Assembly: GCA_020747015.1 (NCBI GenBank)
Contig: JAGTJM010000047.1
Coordinates: 186,001 to 250,000, forward strand
Direction: 5' to 3'
From: Pyrenochaeta sp. MPI-SDFR-AT-0127
Taxonomy: Eukaryota; Ascomycota; Dothideomycetes; Pleosporales; Cucurbitariaceae
DNA: 64,000 nucleotides
In this document: positions 34,622 through 46,050 of the stretch, in pieces
Layout of the letters: every line of letters begins with the position of its first letter
How positions within the stretch are numbered: the first letter of the stretch is position 1
The notes under the pieces: generated by a model
What the model was told of the DNA's origin: nothing
Seen by the model: the letters and a program-made list of their open reading frames with translations, nothing else
The model's database searches: none
Position numbers and translations under genes: made by a program

Positions 34622-35503
34622 TCATCGCTTCCCCTTCTTTGCCTTTCCATTTCCCTTGCCCTTGCTTCCTCCACCGCCTGTGATACTCTTGATATCTTGC
34701 TTACTCAAGCTCAACGTTCCGCCTCTGAATTTGCCAATACTGGGCCCTCCAACACCTCTCTCTCGTTTTCGCTCCACTTCCTTTTTACCAACTCTCTTCT
34801 CCCTCTCAAGCACGATACCCGCCTCCTTTGCATGGGTCCTCCGCTTTTCTTCCATTATTCTCGCCTTCTGAACCTGATGTTTTCTTTGCGCCATGGGCAT
34901 CTTCTTCTGCGCAAACGCAGATGTCTTTGCGCCAAGTGATTGCAGATGCAGATCTGCAGATTTGTGGCGCGCTATACCAGTCGCGGTGAGTGTGGGTGTC
35001 GAGGTCCCGGATGATGAGGCGGAGAGGAGATGTGATTCGCGGAGGAGTTTCTGTAGAGCCTGGTCGTTCTTGAGGTTGGTTGATTCTGTAAGGTCGGCAT
35101 CTTCTTGCTTATTCTTGATGTTCAGACTATTTGCTGGTGCCGCTGCTGAGGTGGGTGGTTTCGAAGACATGAAAGCCTTCATTTCCGCTCTCTCGACGGC
35201 ATCTCGCTCGCCCCGCAAGTCTTTGTATTCAATAACCACGATCTGGTCTTCTTCAGCTTCGCTGATACCAGACCAATCTGACCCTTCCTCCTCTTCCTCC
35301 TCTTCGGCTTGTACCACTTCAATCTTTTGCTTCTTAGGTGCCACAGCTAGAGGCTTGAACTTTGCTTCGAATGCTCGTCGAAAGATCGCTTGAAGGTCTT
35401 CCGCACCGGAGTCGCTGGACCCTGAGGAGGGTGGGGGCGATCGTGAGGCTTGTTCGAGTTCTGCACGTGTTACGCGCTTCCGCTTTCCGAGCGTGGGCGC
35501 CAT
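34622..35503 (-). CDS. FAF1: FAF1-like 40S ribosome assembly protein
   Basis: Single exon, 293 residues from MAPTLGKRKRVTRAELEQ. An in-frame Met 19 codons upstream exists, but the segment before MAPTL is hydrophobic and unlike the family. The protein is highly charged: an acidic block (EEEEEEEG near residue 75), EYKDLRGERDAVERAEMKAFMSSK, a helical Lys/Arg-rich region (KKMPMAQRKHQVQKARIMEEKRR) and a final SIGKFRGGTLSLSKQDIKSI followed by a Gly/Lys tail. The last block is the signature of the DUF4602/Faf1 family. Yeast Faf1 is nucleolar and needed for early pre-rRNA cleavages at A0-A2 leading to 18S rRNA. Its start is 179 bp from the divergent HIS6 start. Confidence 0.82.
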   Translation of the reverse strand: MAPTLGKRKRVTRAELEQASRSPPPSSGSSDSGAEDLQAIFRRAFEAKFKPLAVAPKKQKIEVVQAEEEEEEEGSDWSGISEAEEDQIVVIEYKDLRGERDAVERAEMKAFMSSKPPTSAAAPANSLNIKNKQEDADLTESTNLKNDQALQKLLRESHLLSASSSGTSTPTLTATGIARHKSADLHLQSLGAKTSAFAQKKMPMAQRKHQVQKARIMEEKRRTHAKEAGIVLEREKRVGKKEVERKRERGVGGPSIGKFRGGTLSLSKQDIKSITGGGGSKGKGNGKAKKGKR

Positions 35504-35682
35504 TGCTGCGTATAGTGTTGTTTGGAGTGAGAACCTGCAAGACGACACCAAAAAGTTCAAGGTCCAAAATTCTTAGCGCCAAAAGTTCGCCAAGTCGGAC
35601 CTCCGTCTTTGGACCCCTCCCCGCACCGCCAACCTTCAAACTTCATTTCCACTTCACTCGTATTATCTCAATTGCACACACA
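35504..35682. promoter_or_regulatory. Compact divergent promoter, FAF1/HIS6
   Basis: Only 179 bp separate the start codons of a ribosome-biogenesis gene and a histidine-biosynthesis gene, so their core promoters must overlap. No canonical TATA box and no Gcn4/CpcA site (TGASTCA) is seen within it. Confidence 0.55.
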
Positions 35683-36572
35683 ATGACGAGGTTTCGCCCT
35701 TGTATAGACCTGCATGCTGGCAGCGTCAAGCAGATCGTCGGCGGTACGCTCAATACAACTACACCTGACGTCCTGAAAACGAATTGGACCTCCGAACAAC
35801 CCTCCGCATACTATGCGGACCTTTATAAACAAAATGGCTTGACTGGCGCACACGTTATAATGCTCGGCCCAGGAAATGACGAAGCTGCGAAGGAAGCACT
35901 GGAGGCGTGGAAAGGCGGAATGCAGGTCGGTGGAGGCATAAACGAAAAGAATGCGCAAGACTGGATTGGGAGGGGAGCTGAGAAGGTGAGCTTTACAGCC
36001 CCGGACCACAGGCATGCAGAAATCGAAGGCTAATTGAAACTGCAGTAGGTGATCATAACATCATACCTCTTTCCAGATTCAAAATTCTCCATGGATCACT
36101 TGAAGGCTGTCCTGCAAGCCCTGGACAACGACAAGTCCAAGCTCGTCATCGACCTCTCATGTCGGAGAAAGGACGACAAGTGGTTCGTGGCAACAAACAA
36201 GTGGCAAACTATCACTGATTTCGAATTAAACAAAGGTACGGTCTGCATTGTACAATTGCACTCAGAAATTCTGACCATGACGCAGACTCCATATCTCTCC
36301 TCGAACCGCACTGCTGTGAATTCCTTATCCACGCCGCAGACGTGGAAGGCCTCCAGCGCGGCATTGACCACGAGCTTGTCACCAAGCTCGCAGAATGGTG
36401 TAGTATCCCCGTCACGTATGCTGGCGGAGGCCGATCGCTCCAAGACTTAGAACTCGTAAAGAAGCTGAGCAATGGAAAGGTGGATTTGACTATTGGAAGC
36501 GCACTGGATATTTTTGGTGGTTCAGGCGTACAGTTTGATGACTGCGTGAAGTGGAATACTCAACAGCCATGA
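35683..36572 (+). CDS. HIS6: ProFAR isomerase, histidine biosynthesis (HIS6)
   Basis: Exons 35683-35985, 36049-36235 and 36286-36572 give 258 residues, matching yeast His6 (about 260). The enzyme is a (beta/alpha)8 barrel that isomerises ProFAR to PRFAR, the fourth step of histidine synthesis. The sequence shows the fungal/plant form: RFRPCIDLHAGSVKQIVGG at the start (with the first catalytic Asp), GGMQVGGGIN, VIDLSCRRKD, a second phosphate-binding region VTYAGGGRSLQDL and GSALDIFGG at the end. The first intron (63 nt) ends at TAG immediately before GTGATCATA, restoring KVIITSY; the alternative CAG three bases earlier would add a stop. The second intron is 50 nt. Confidence 0.95.
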
Positions 36573-37198
36573 CAACAGATATTCCGAGTTTGACTAGACT
36601 TTAAGATTCGCTCTACGTATCGCCATATAGAGATTTTACAATGCCAATTTGTATCATTTCACCGTCGCAAGTTGCCTCAAGCTACGTATGCTTACGTTGG
36701 CGCTCGCGCACACGAACGTTAAGCACATTACACAATTACAGAGCAATCGTCATCACCTCGGTCCAAGTTCGGCGCATATCACTACATTCCATTGAATCAA
36801 TCGACGAGTATACTAGACTGCATAATTGACCATGCTCGTATCTCAAACTCCATTCAGCTCCCAGAATCGTGTCGACTAGTCAATTCAATCATGCTCTCAA
36901 GAAAAAAGCATCGAATGCGCCCACCAAACCAATGGAAGTTGCGCCAATGTTCTTATTGAAACCAAAACAAAAGGATTGCGCAATTAAATGCCAGAAACTC
37001 AAAACCTATCCAATCTTGCAATTATACAGTTCTGCAGAAACGACATTTTGAGAAGGTGTAAGGGTTGGGACCAAGGAAACTTCCACCAAGCCGAGGTGGC
37101 GGTCACGCAACATAGGGTGTGTCTATGGGGTATTCGTTTCTGCGTTGATGCTGTCAAAAGATGCGCCATATACGAGTAAGAGATCGAGCTTACATTCT
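36573..37198. other. Intergenic, no gene seen
   Basis: About 625 bp between convergent genes HIS6 and STH1; it contains their 3' regions only. Confidence 0.5.
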
Positions 37199-40100
37199 TC
37201 AAGCGGCAGCCCGTGGCGTGCCTACTGCACTTGTCATTGCTGTGCTCAATCCACCATTGACGCTTCCGCCATCATCGAAGTCTTGCCACTCTGGATACTC
37301 TGCCGTAGCCTCCCTCATCGCATTTAGCGCTGTCTGCTCAATTAAGTTTGCATCCGCGAATAGCAGGCTCGTGTCCTCATTGTATGTGCGACAATTGTTG
37401 CAGAGAGTACCGATGTCTTGGCGGAACTGCTTGACAGATAGATATTCCTTTTTGTTGATCTTCTTTTTGATCTGGTTCATGCAGACGGGATTCTTGATAA
37501 GCTGGTAGTAATCTGGGTAATCCCATTTATCGGGAAGTTCGATGAATGGGTCGATAATGCCACGATTGGGAATCTCGGGGTCGGATGACTCTTCTTCGAG
37601 GTCGTTGAGTACTTCGTAAACGATATTGACCACCTTTTGCAAAGAAGCACGCTGCTCTGGCGGAAGCAGGTCTTTTGTGGGTGCAGGACGGCCTCGTTTC
37701 CGCGGCGCAGGGTCGCCATCAAGGGACGCTTCATCAGCTTTTCGCTTCTCTGGTTTGGGTTTACGTCCACGCTTCTTCGGTTGAGGCTCTTCTGAGCTCT
37801 CTCGTGACGGTGCTGGAGAATCTCCCGGGTCAGCGCCCATTCTAGCCGTCTTATTTCTGCCCCGTTTGGCAACCTTGGCTTCCTTGCGGGCAATAGCAGC
37901 CTCAATAGTATCCTCATCATTGTCCACAGCATCAAGCCACTGCTCTTCGGTAAGACCGTCATCGTATTTGACGCGTGTTCGCTCTCGAGCCCCACGTCCG
38001 ACAGGCGTATCATCCTTGTCTTCGACAGCAGGAGCCTCTTCATTCAGGTAGATTTCAGGCAGCTCGCTCTCGCCAATCAGGCGACCTAGAGGTTTACCCG
38101 GGCCGTAAGGGTCCTCAGCCATGCGCTTTCGGTCCATCTCTTGGAAGACTTCCATCTCGTGATCATGACGCATCATGATCAGGTTGAGGTCATCATCATC
38201 CATCTCTTCTTGCTCAAGACTCTCTGCTGCTTCGGCAGACTCCAACATGATTCGCAACATGGCATCACGCTCCTCATTAGTGGACTTGTTATCGAATTTA
38301 CCAGCCTGAATAACTTTGCCGTCCATATCCAGCTTGTAATTAGCACGTTCAAGGATCTTCTCTTCAACCGAATTCGAAGTGATAAGACGTAGAATTCGAA
38401 CCTCGTTCTTCTGACCAATACGATGCGCACGATCCTGAGCTTGTAAATCCTGATGAGGATTCCAGTCGGAGTCGTAGATGATGACAGTATCAGCTGTTTG
38501 AAGATTAAGTCCTAGTCCACCAGCACGGGTGGACAACAAGAAGCAGAAGTATGGCGAATTTGGAGCGTTGAACAATCTGAGCAACTCAGATCGATCGTCC
38601 GCCTTAGTAGCACCGTCCAAACGTAGGTACTGCATGCCTCGCAGACGCAGGTAGTCCTCCATGATGTTCATGATTTGGGTCATCTGAAAGAACATGAGGA
38701 CACGATGTCCAGTGGCTTGAAATTTCGGCAATATACGGTCGAGTAATTCGAACTTGCCGGCGGAACGCCACAAGAGATCATTGGTTCCCTTGGTCGGGTT
38801 CATGACATCCTCTACTTCCTCAAAAACAAAGGGATGGTTGCACAGCTTTCGCAATTGCATCAGCATATTGCTCAAGCCACGCATGCCAGTCTTGCCACCT
38901 TTGCCATCGCTGACCATGAATCTATTGTGGGTAACAAGCTGCTTGTACAACTTCGCCTGGAGGGTCGAAAAATTGCACTTGATGACACGCTCGGTCTTGT
39001 CTGGAAGATCCTTTTCGACATCCTTCTTCAAACGACGGAGGAGGAAGGGCCTTAGAACCTTATGAAGACGACGAATGACAAGTAGCTGCTCCTCCTCGGT
39101 GAGCTCCATCTTATCTTGGCCTCCAGTATTCGCAAAGGGGGTGTTGAACCACTCATCGAAGGACGTGGCAGATTTGAAAATAGTAGGAAGCACAAAGTTC
39201 AACATAGCCCAAAGCTCTGTCAAATTATTCTGCAGAGGTGTTCCAGTAAGGATGAGACGGTAGCGGGTCGTGTAATACTGTGTGATTGTCATGCTGAGCT
39301 TGGAGCCTGCGTTCTTCATACGATGACCCTCGTCAACGATCATGTGAACCCATTTGATCTTGCTCAACACAGGCCTGTCCTTGATGATGAACTCGTATGT
39401 CGTCAGAAGAACCTGGAATTGGCCCCATCGAATCTGTTGCTGGAACTGCTTTCGTGCGTTCGGGGGACCCTTGTACACAATCTTTGAAACGCTGGGGGCC
39501 CACTTCTCGAATTCGTTGTTCCAGTTGGTAAGGGTACTAAGCGGGACGATCACGAGGTATGGGCCGGGCTGACGCTTTTTCTCGATGAGGTAGGTGATCA
39601 AACTAATGGTCTGAATAGTCTTGCCAAGACCCATTTCGTCTGCAAGGATACCATTGAGGTTGTTGTTGTATAGCGATATCATCCATTGCAAACCTTTGAT
39701 TTGATATTCCTTGAGAGTTCCACCAACCAAGTTTGTGGCCTGCTGTGTGACCTCCTCCTTGATGCGATGGGCAATTTCGTAGTAATCTGTGCGCTTTTTG
39801 CCTGGTCGTATCTCGTCTCCAGATTCACCGTCGTCATCGCTTGCCTCGTCGCTCGACTCCTCCAGATGATTGTGATCATAGCGATCCGAGGCTGTTCGCT
39901 GTTGTGCCTTGACAGAGTCGGCGAGCTGTTTCAAAAATCCGTCTGTTTGCTTGAGTAAGTGAGAGATACGTGTGTCCTTGGCTTGGCCCAAAAGCTTGAG
40001 GTATGTCTCTTCGTCGTTGGCCTTCAAGGCTTGCAAACGCTGCTTAGCCGTACGCTCGATACGCTTCTGCTCTTCCTTTTCGATGTTTTGGTGTGTGGTG

Positions 40101-41482
40101 ATCATTGTGCGGCCCAGCTTCTGGAGGCGCTGTCGCTGCGCCATGCCAGCTTCTTGTAGCTCTGTACGGTGCTTTCGAATTGCGTCGATGAACTCGTGAT
40201 GTTTCTTCTTCTCCTTCGTTTCGCGAGCGTCGCGCTGCTGCTTCTCTAGCTTCTCAGTGAGACGAGCTTCGCGCATCGACTGTTTCTTGAGGCGTCGGTA
40301 GATGGTGCGGTTGGCAGTCATGGCGAGATTGTCAGCATGGATCATCTGCTGCGCAATCTCTCTTCGCAATTTTCGCTGCTTTTCCAGCAAGTTGAGCTTC
40401 TTCTGCTCAATTACAAGAGCCAATTTCACCCGACCATCGTCCTCAGGTGCATCGGTCTTGCTGGTGTCCCAGGAGCCGATATTGGCATTGAGCTTCTCTA
40501 GCTCCGCCTTCCTCGCCGTAACCCTGTTGTACAGTATAATGTCACGCTCCTTGCGCAAGTCCTCCATGCTCTGCTGCACTGCATCGATGTCGACACCTTG
40601 TGGCATGATGGTCGCAAGATACGGCCTATTCTTGCGCTGAGTATGAGAGATGTAGTTCACATCGCGGAAGGCTTCGCTGCTCCAGGGTTCGATAAAAGTG
40701 TCGGGAAGTCGAGGAAGAGTTCGCGTCTCCTGAACCGCGCCGCCAACTACGCTTGATGCAGTTGCTGTACTGGTGACGTTATCGAGAATCTGGGATGCCG
40801 CATTAACAGCTTCAGTAGCGGTCTGCGGCTTCTTGGTCTGGTGATGCCCGAAGATCTGTTGCTGCATGTTCGCGGGCAGTGGTAGACCCTTGGACAGATG
40901 CTTGAAGGCACCAATCTGAGCGCGCAACATGAGGAGTTGCTCTTTAGATAACGATGCAGGACCGCTGGTGGCTGATGTGGGTGTCTGACCGTCACCAGTA
41001 GGCGCCTGACCACCGGTAGTCGCAATCTGCATGGTGGTCGACGGACCGCTGGATGCCAGCGCAGGCACTGCTGGTTTGCCATCAGCAGCTACAGCAGGTT
41101 TTGTTCCATTTGACATGCCCATGGCAGTACCGTTCTGTTGTGCAAGTTGCTGATCGGGGAGGCCTTGTTGACGTTGCTGCATCTGCTGTTGCTTAAGCAT
41201 CCGCTGCTGCTGCACGTATGCATTCTGCTTTTGGACCATGGTCAGGAGGTTGCGTGCTTTGATAAACTCGGGATTCGTCTCGGATACGCCCTGAGCTTTC
41301 ATCGCCTGGTAGCTCTGTGAACGAAGTCAGCTGAGGTCGTTCGAATGTGCAATTGCGCATGGCGCACAAGTAAAGGTGGGGAGGGTACGTACCTGGTAGA
41401 CCCGCTGGACCTGTTCGCGGGTGATGTTGCCAGGCAGCTGCGCCTGGCCAGGCATCTCCGGGTTGGCTTGAACCGAAGCCAT
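37199..41482 (-). CDS. STH1: STH1/SNF2-type chromatin-remodelling ATPase (snf21-like)
   Basis: Two exons on the minus strand, 41482-41393 and 41314-37199, give 1401 residues. The N-terminus is Gln-rich (residues about 50-85). An HSA-type helical region with dense Arg/Glu/Lys lies between about 330 and 470. The SNF2 ATPase has Walker A DEMGLGKT (about 590), DEGH box (IVDEGHRMKN), LTGTPLQN, and motif VI QAQDRAHRIGQ. A SnAC-like segment follows (RDAMLRIMLESAEAAE). Lys/Arg-rich AT-hook-like stretches (KKRGRKPKPEKRK, RKRGRPAP) precede a C-terminal bromodomain (about 1255-1365: DPFIELPDKWDYPDYYQLIK, CRTYNEDTS). This order is that of the catalytic subunit of RSC or SWI/SNF. The length and modest N-terminus favour the RSC-type Sth1/Snf21 over the longer Snf2, but a genome-wide comparison is needed to separate the paralogues. 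Confidence 0.92.
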
Positions 41483-42788
41483 GGTGATTGTGGTTCAGTG
41501 TGTTTGCTGTGGTGCGCAAGGAAGGGCAATATAAGTGACCAAAAGCCTTGGACGCGGTGGCCAAACAGGGTCGAGGCAACCGGGGAACGCGCGAATATGA
41601 GGGAAAGACTGTCGCGGTGGGAGGAAAAGCGCGTGCAGCGGGCTGCTATAACATTATCGTGTGTCGTGGTGGTGGTGCGGCGCTCTTTGTGAATGAGGCC
41701 GATGAAGTCCCCCGGGGGTCCGCCTTCGCGGTTGTCGCGTCCGGAGGCAGGCTGAGGGGGGGAGGCGCAAATTCGGTGAGGGGAGGTGGGAGGGCGTAGA
41801 CGCGTGCAGAAGAGGGGAAGACTGCCTACACGCGTTGTAAACAACGTGTTGCGGCCGAGTTGAGATGCGGGCGCACGTCTTCGAGATATCGGGATGGGGT
41901 GTTGGCGAAGAGAACGTCGCTGATGTCTCCTCTGGCTGAGAGGCCGTCCGCCCAACGAGGATTAGCGGCCTTGGCACAGTCATGTGATGGCTTCGTCTCT
42001 CAAGCCAATCAGCGCGTCCTGTCTCGAGTCGTCGCAGTTGTCCGTTTTCATCGCCTCATGGCTGCTGGTGTTCACCGTGAGCAAACCATGTCAGGTGTAG
42101 ACAAACAGTGCGCTTGACCTGGTTAGTGCCGAAAAATGCTGGGCCACCGCATTGGGAGTCGCATGGCGCAACCCAGGCGAACCAGTGGAGTGCCACGTCC
42201 ACGACCCCTCCAGCATCATGGTACCATGGCCCGCAGAACATCAAAGCGCCCTTATGCACCTGGACAACCCAGTTATGGCCCTATGGTTCGTTCTCGGAGA
42301 CACACTCTGTCTCTCTCACCCCTTCAGCCAGTATGACCCTAGATCAAGGCACGTGTCATCGTGGCAAAAGGCTTTGGTGGTGAGGTTTCAAGAGGCCGCA
42401 CTCCACATTACTAGGACTACCCACTTCAGCCCCGCAACAATATGCGCTCTCACTTCTAGTGCGAGAGCAAGGAGCTTGTGATTTCTTATCCTTTTCACGT
42501 AATCTATTCAGCTTGAAGCTGCTTTGTGGACCGCAATCAAGTTATACCACTTTTTCGAGGTTCTCCAAAGTTGCTCTTTACCGGCCCAACTGACATAACA
42601 ATCGTTCCGCCATGCGTGAGTTGTTACTCGCAGGAAATAAACGCACAGTGTTCCATGTCGGCACAGTTTTAAAGTCGTAGCACGCATATTCACATTGCTA
42701 TTCAGCTACCTACAGCCGTAATCATTTAGATACATGGAAGCGAAGTAACCGACCAACTCTCTTAACCATAGCAGATAGAAATTTCCTT
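41483..42788. other. Intergenic, no gene seen
   Basis: About 1.3 kb holding the STH1 promoter (GC-rich, 41.5-42.0 kb) and the CE15 3' region. Overlapping ORFs in the GC-rich part look like compositional artefacts. Confidence 0.5.
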
Positions 42789-43961
42789 CTAGGTGAGCGT
42801 AGGAGGAGTCCAGTCAATGTAAGTGGCAGCGTCCGCGCCACCTGGGCCCTTTTCAACGTTGGCTGTGTTCGAGTCTTGGCCAAGAAGGAACTTGTTGATG
42901 AAAGCAGTAAGCTCAGTCTGTTGGTTGGATGGGAAAGAACAGTGGTTGTGATTGCCGGCGCCAGTAAAGCCCATGTTGTCGGGTACACCAAGCGCCTTGT
43001 AGATCAGACGGCCAGCCTTCATGCAGGCAGTTGTCGACACAGGACCGAGCCAGTCAATCTCATTTTCTATGACTAGGAGACCACGAGGGGCGACTAGCCC
43101 AGCAAGTTGATGATGGTCGGTAGCCAATGTGGTGGCCTTCGTGCTAAAGGAATTAAACCTGGTGGAGAACCAGACATTCTCGCCAACAATCTGGCCTGGT
43201 GTCTGGATATTCTTGCCTTTAGCCTTCTCTGAATCAGATATACGCCAGCATGCAGCACCGCCAGATCCAGACTCTTGGGGAAGACCAAGAGCAATACGGC
43301 CGACGAGAGCAGCGGCGACGAAAGCGCCCTTGCCGTTACGTGAGCACCCTGTAACACCAACTCGCTTTGGATCGATGCTAACGCTCGGAGTAGCCTCAAG
43401 AGCATCGAGGATACGGTCAACGCCCCATGCCCAAGCGGTTGTAGCACCAGCACTGTGTCCAGAACCATACAAGTCGAAGAACTTGCCCCTTCCACGGCTG
43501 CTTCCACCTTGCTGCTGGCCGATATCGTCGTTATTGAACGTAATGGTTGCAACGCTCGCTGGTACTGGGATGCTAGCAGCGCCGTAGGCAATGATGGCCG
43601 GAAACGGGCCGCTTCCACTCGGCTTCCTGACTGTGACGGAGAACGACACTGACTTTCCTCCCTCTGTAGAGGTGATGGAGAGTGACGATCCAGAAAAGGT
43701 CGCAGTGACAGAAGATGGCTTCTTTGGGAAATCACCAAGCTCTTGTGCCTGAAGGGCAGCGCTCACTTCCTGGTTTCTGCATGTGAACTCAGCTTTCGTC
43801 GTAACGGCCTTTCCATCGAAGAACTTGAACGGATTTGGCAACTTCGAGTTGGCTGTGGTAGGGAAAGTGGTCGGGACGTTGCAAGCAGCCTGGCGTTGTT
43901 CGACAACAGGTGCTGCCAGAACAGTTGTAGCAAGAAGTGGGAGGATGATTGAGTACTTCAT
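42789..43961 (-). CDS. CE15 glucuronoyl methylesterase, secreted
   Basis: Single exon, 390 residues from MKYSIILPLLATTVLAAP, a clear signal peptide; an in-frame Met 19 codons upstream would bury it. The catalytic domain carries all three CE15 marks: the nucleophile motif GVTGCSRNGKGA, the acidic residue in QESGSGGAACWRIS, and the histidine in GNHNHCSFP. The enzyme cleaves esters between lignin alcohols and 4-O-methyl-glucuronic acid of xylan, separating lignin from hemicellulose. No CBM1 is attached. It fits with the GH6 cellulase elsewhere in the window as part of a plant-cell-wall toolkit, though the two are not clustered. A TATA box lies 70-79 bp upstream. A TTAGCC at 44472-44477 (GGCTAA for this strand) resembles an XlnR/Xyr1 site, but one hexamer is weak evidence. 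Confidence 0.95.
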   Translation of the reverse strand: MKYSIILPLLATTVLAAPVVEQRQAACNVPTTFPTTANSKLPNPFKFFDGKAVTTKAEFTCRNQEVSAALQAQELGDFPKKPSSVTATFSGSSLSITSTEGGKSVSFSVTVRKPSGSGPFPAIIAYGAASIPVPASVATITFNNDDIGQQQGGSSRGRGKFFDLYGSGHSAGATTAWAWGVDRILDALEATPSVSIDPKRVGVTGCSRNGKGAFVAAALVGRIALGLPQESGSGGAACWRISDSEKAKGKNIQTPGQIVGENVWFSTRFNSFSTKATTLATDHHQLAGLVAPRGLLVIENEIDWLGPVSTTACMKAGRLIYKALGVPDNMGFTGAGNHNHCSFPSNQQTELTAFINKFLLGQDSNTANVEKGPGGADAATYIDWTPPTLT

Positions 43962-46050
43962 GGTGGATAAACAAATGATACTTGAGTCACTGCAGGGCCG
44001 AATATTGACGACTGTCAAAGCACCTGTGCTCCTTATATAACAATCACTGCAACTATGGGCATTCCGATGACCCGCGGCAAAATGTGCGCCCTAAATGAAG
44101 CTTGGACATAGCAAAATGAGCTTCGTAGCATGGCTATAACGCAATAAAGGCAACACGCCTTGGCGGTGACTAGGAACCTCCCTTCTCACCATGCATCTTC
44201 GATGTCGAGTTCAGATCGATAACATTCGTGCTCTATCATGGTATGCTTTGGTGTGTTCTGATTATATAAACAGTCACAATATGTCCAAAACGTTCCAGTT
44301 TCACTGCGTATGTTCATCGTTGTGAGGTTCGTCTAGAAGTGTGCCACCAACTTATGCTTCCCGGGTAACATATACCACCATCGAACCTGCCATACTGCCC
44401 CATATGTTCCAACAGAGCTGTTTTAGGAAGCAGGTGACGTACAGATTCAGAAACTCTACATCCATAGCGTATTAGCCGTCCTCGATTGGAACTCTAAGGT
44501 TCCCTTGAGCCGTTGGAAAGTGGGCTTGCACTTTGCCTCCCTTGGCGTGAGACGTGTGTCATATGCAACATGATCATTTGATTTCTATTAAGATCCGGGT
44601 TTGCAGATCTGAGTCGGCATCGAATCATGTAGCGAAGGCTCTCCCGGAGCTTCTGGGTGGGACCTTGTCAATGGATGCTAATCGATTGGGTACAATAAGG
44701 TCAGCCCACCTTGATACCCCTGTTCAACAGTAAAGGTGAAATGAAGTTTTGATGGCGGCTCTACATGCTTCCCCAAGTTTGCGGGGTGGCAGTGGGGCTG
44801 ATGTTTGTAAGTGCCGGATTTAGCCTGTTGCCATCCACGTGTGAATAGCCGGTCGATATCAGCAAGCTACGCGCAGTTGGGGGCGACTGTGGTGACTTTT
44901 GGGAGGCTTGTTGTTTCTTGGTTCTCTTGGTGCAGTATTCAGAGATCCCTGGTAGTTTGATGCGCTCGAAGACGGACTTCGGACCATATTGTCCATACCT
45001 CATGTTTCCATATCACGAATGATATGTCCATTCAATGTCCTAGTTTGACAACAATCATCACACTGTATCAAAGAAATCGCTGCTTTGAGAAATCTGAAAA
45101 ATTGGTTCCAAAGTTCAAGAACTTAGCCTTGTAGAAAAGCTCGAACGCTTTGCATGTTTCTTTTGCGAAATGAAAGGCAGGATTCCGTATTTTTTTGACC
45201 ATCTTTAGTGCTCTGATTTTTTATTTACAGTGACAGGAACAGGTCTAAAAGAGGGTGTGAGATGTCTTTGGAGTGGACAAATTTCACAGCAACGAATATC
45301 ATTCAGGCGGGAGATACCAGGCATGACTCTTGGGCGAGACATGTAACCACCATGTGAACAGATGCGGTCGTTCTGTTCCAGAGTCTTATTGTGGGGATAT
45401 TCATATATCCGCCAATAACTCTCAGTTAGAATGAGCAATCATGCTCGGTAGTTATGTATAAACATCAAAGATTTAGTTTTTCCTCTTGAAGCAAATCCCG
45501 CTATCGATATGTCGAGGGTGTCTTAAAATTCCTACGTCGATTTGGGATTAGCAACGATGCGATTCAAACACACTGATCTTAGGGATCGGCCTCCGTGACT
45601 GCCAGTTTCATCAGCCCGAGGTGATGCCGGGTGCGGCTTGGGCGACGCTTCGGCCAATATAGGGGTGCGTTCCTTCTGTCAAGCCCCTCTCCAGTGGCGA
45701 ATGTAGATGGGGAGAGATCAAGAGCACGTCGATGCCTGATTAGTCAGACAGATGTCCCTAGCGTGGCTACCTCGAGCTTTCGGCACCCCTCACTCCTGTG
45801 CAGCGTCATCCGCAAACACATCACTTTACAGATTCTTTTCCTCGAAAAACTGGTTCTAATGTGCTCACGACAGTGTTAGAGTCGTATCTTTTTGCAATTA
45901 GATACGAGTGGACAATTGGAAAGCATTTCAAGTGAATGGGGGCAGCCATCATTTGTCAGCATACTTGAATATTCTCATTGCTGCTCTCAAACCTAGTCAT
46001 CGTTTTAACAGGATCCTGATCAAGATTTTAGCTAGAACTCCTTTCTCAGC
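43962..46050. other. 2.1-kb intergenic region, no gene seen
   Basis: The CE15 promoter lies on the left and the methyltransferase-GFA promoter on the right. Short ORFs between them are not supported. Confidence 0.5.
44031..44040 (-). promoter_or_regulatory. TATA box of the CE15 gene
   Basis: TTATATAAGG on the minus strand, 70-79 bp upstream of the start codon and the same spacing as the TATA box of the GH6 gene. Confidence 0.55.

Noticed and set aside
41299..41983. Long overlapping ORFs upstream of STH1
   Set aside because: GC-rich sequence opens several frames at once; the STH1 first exon and promoter explain the region.
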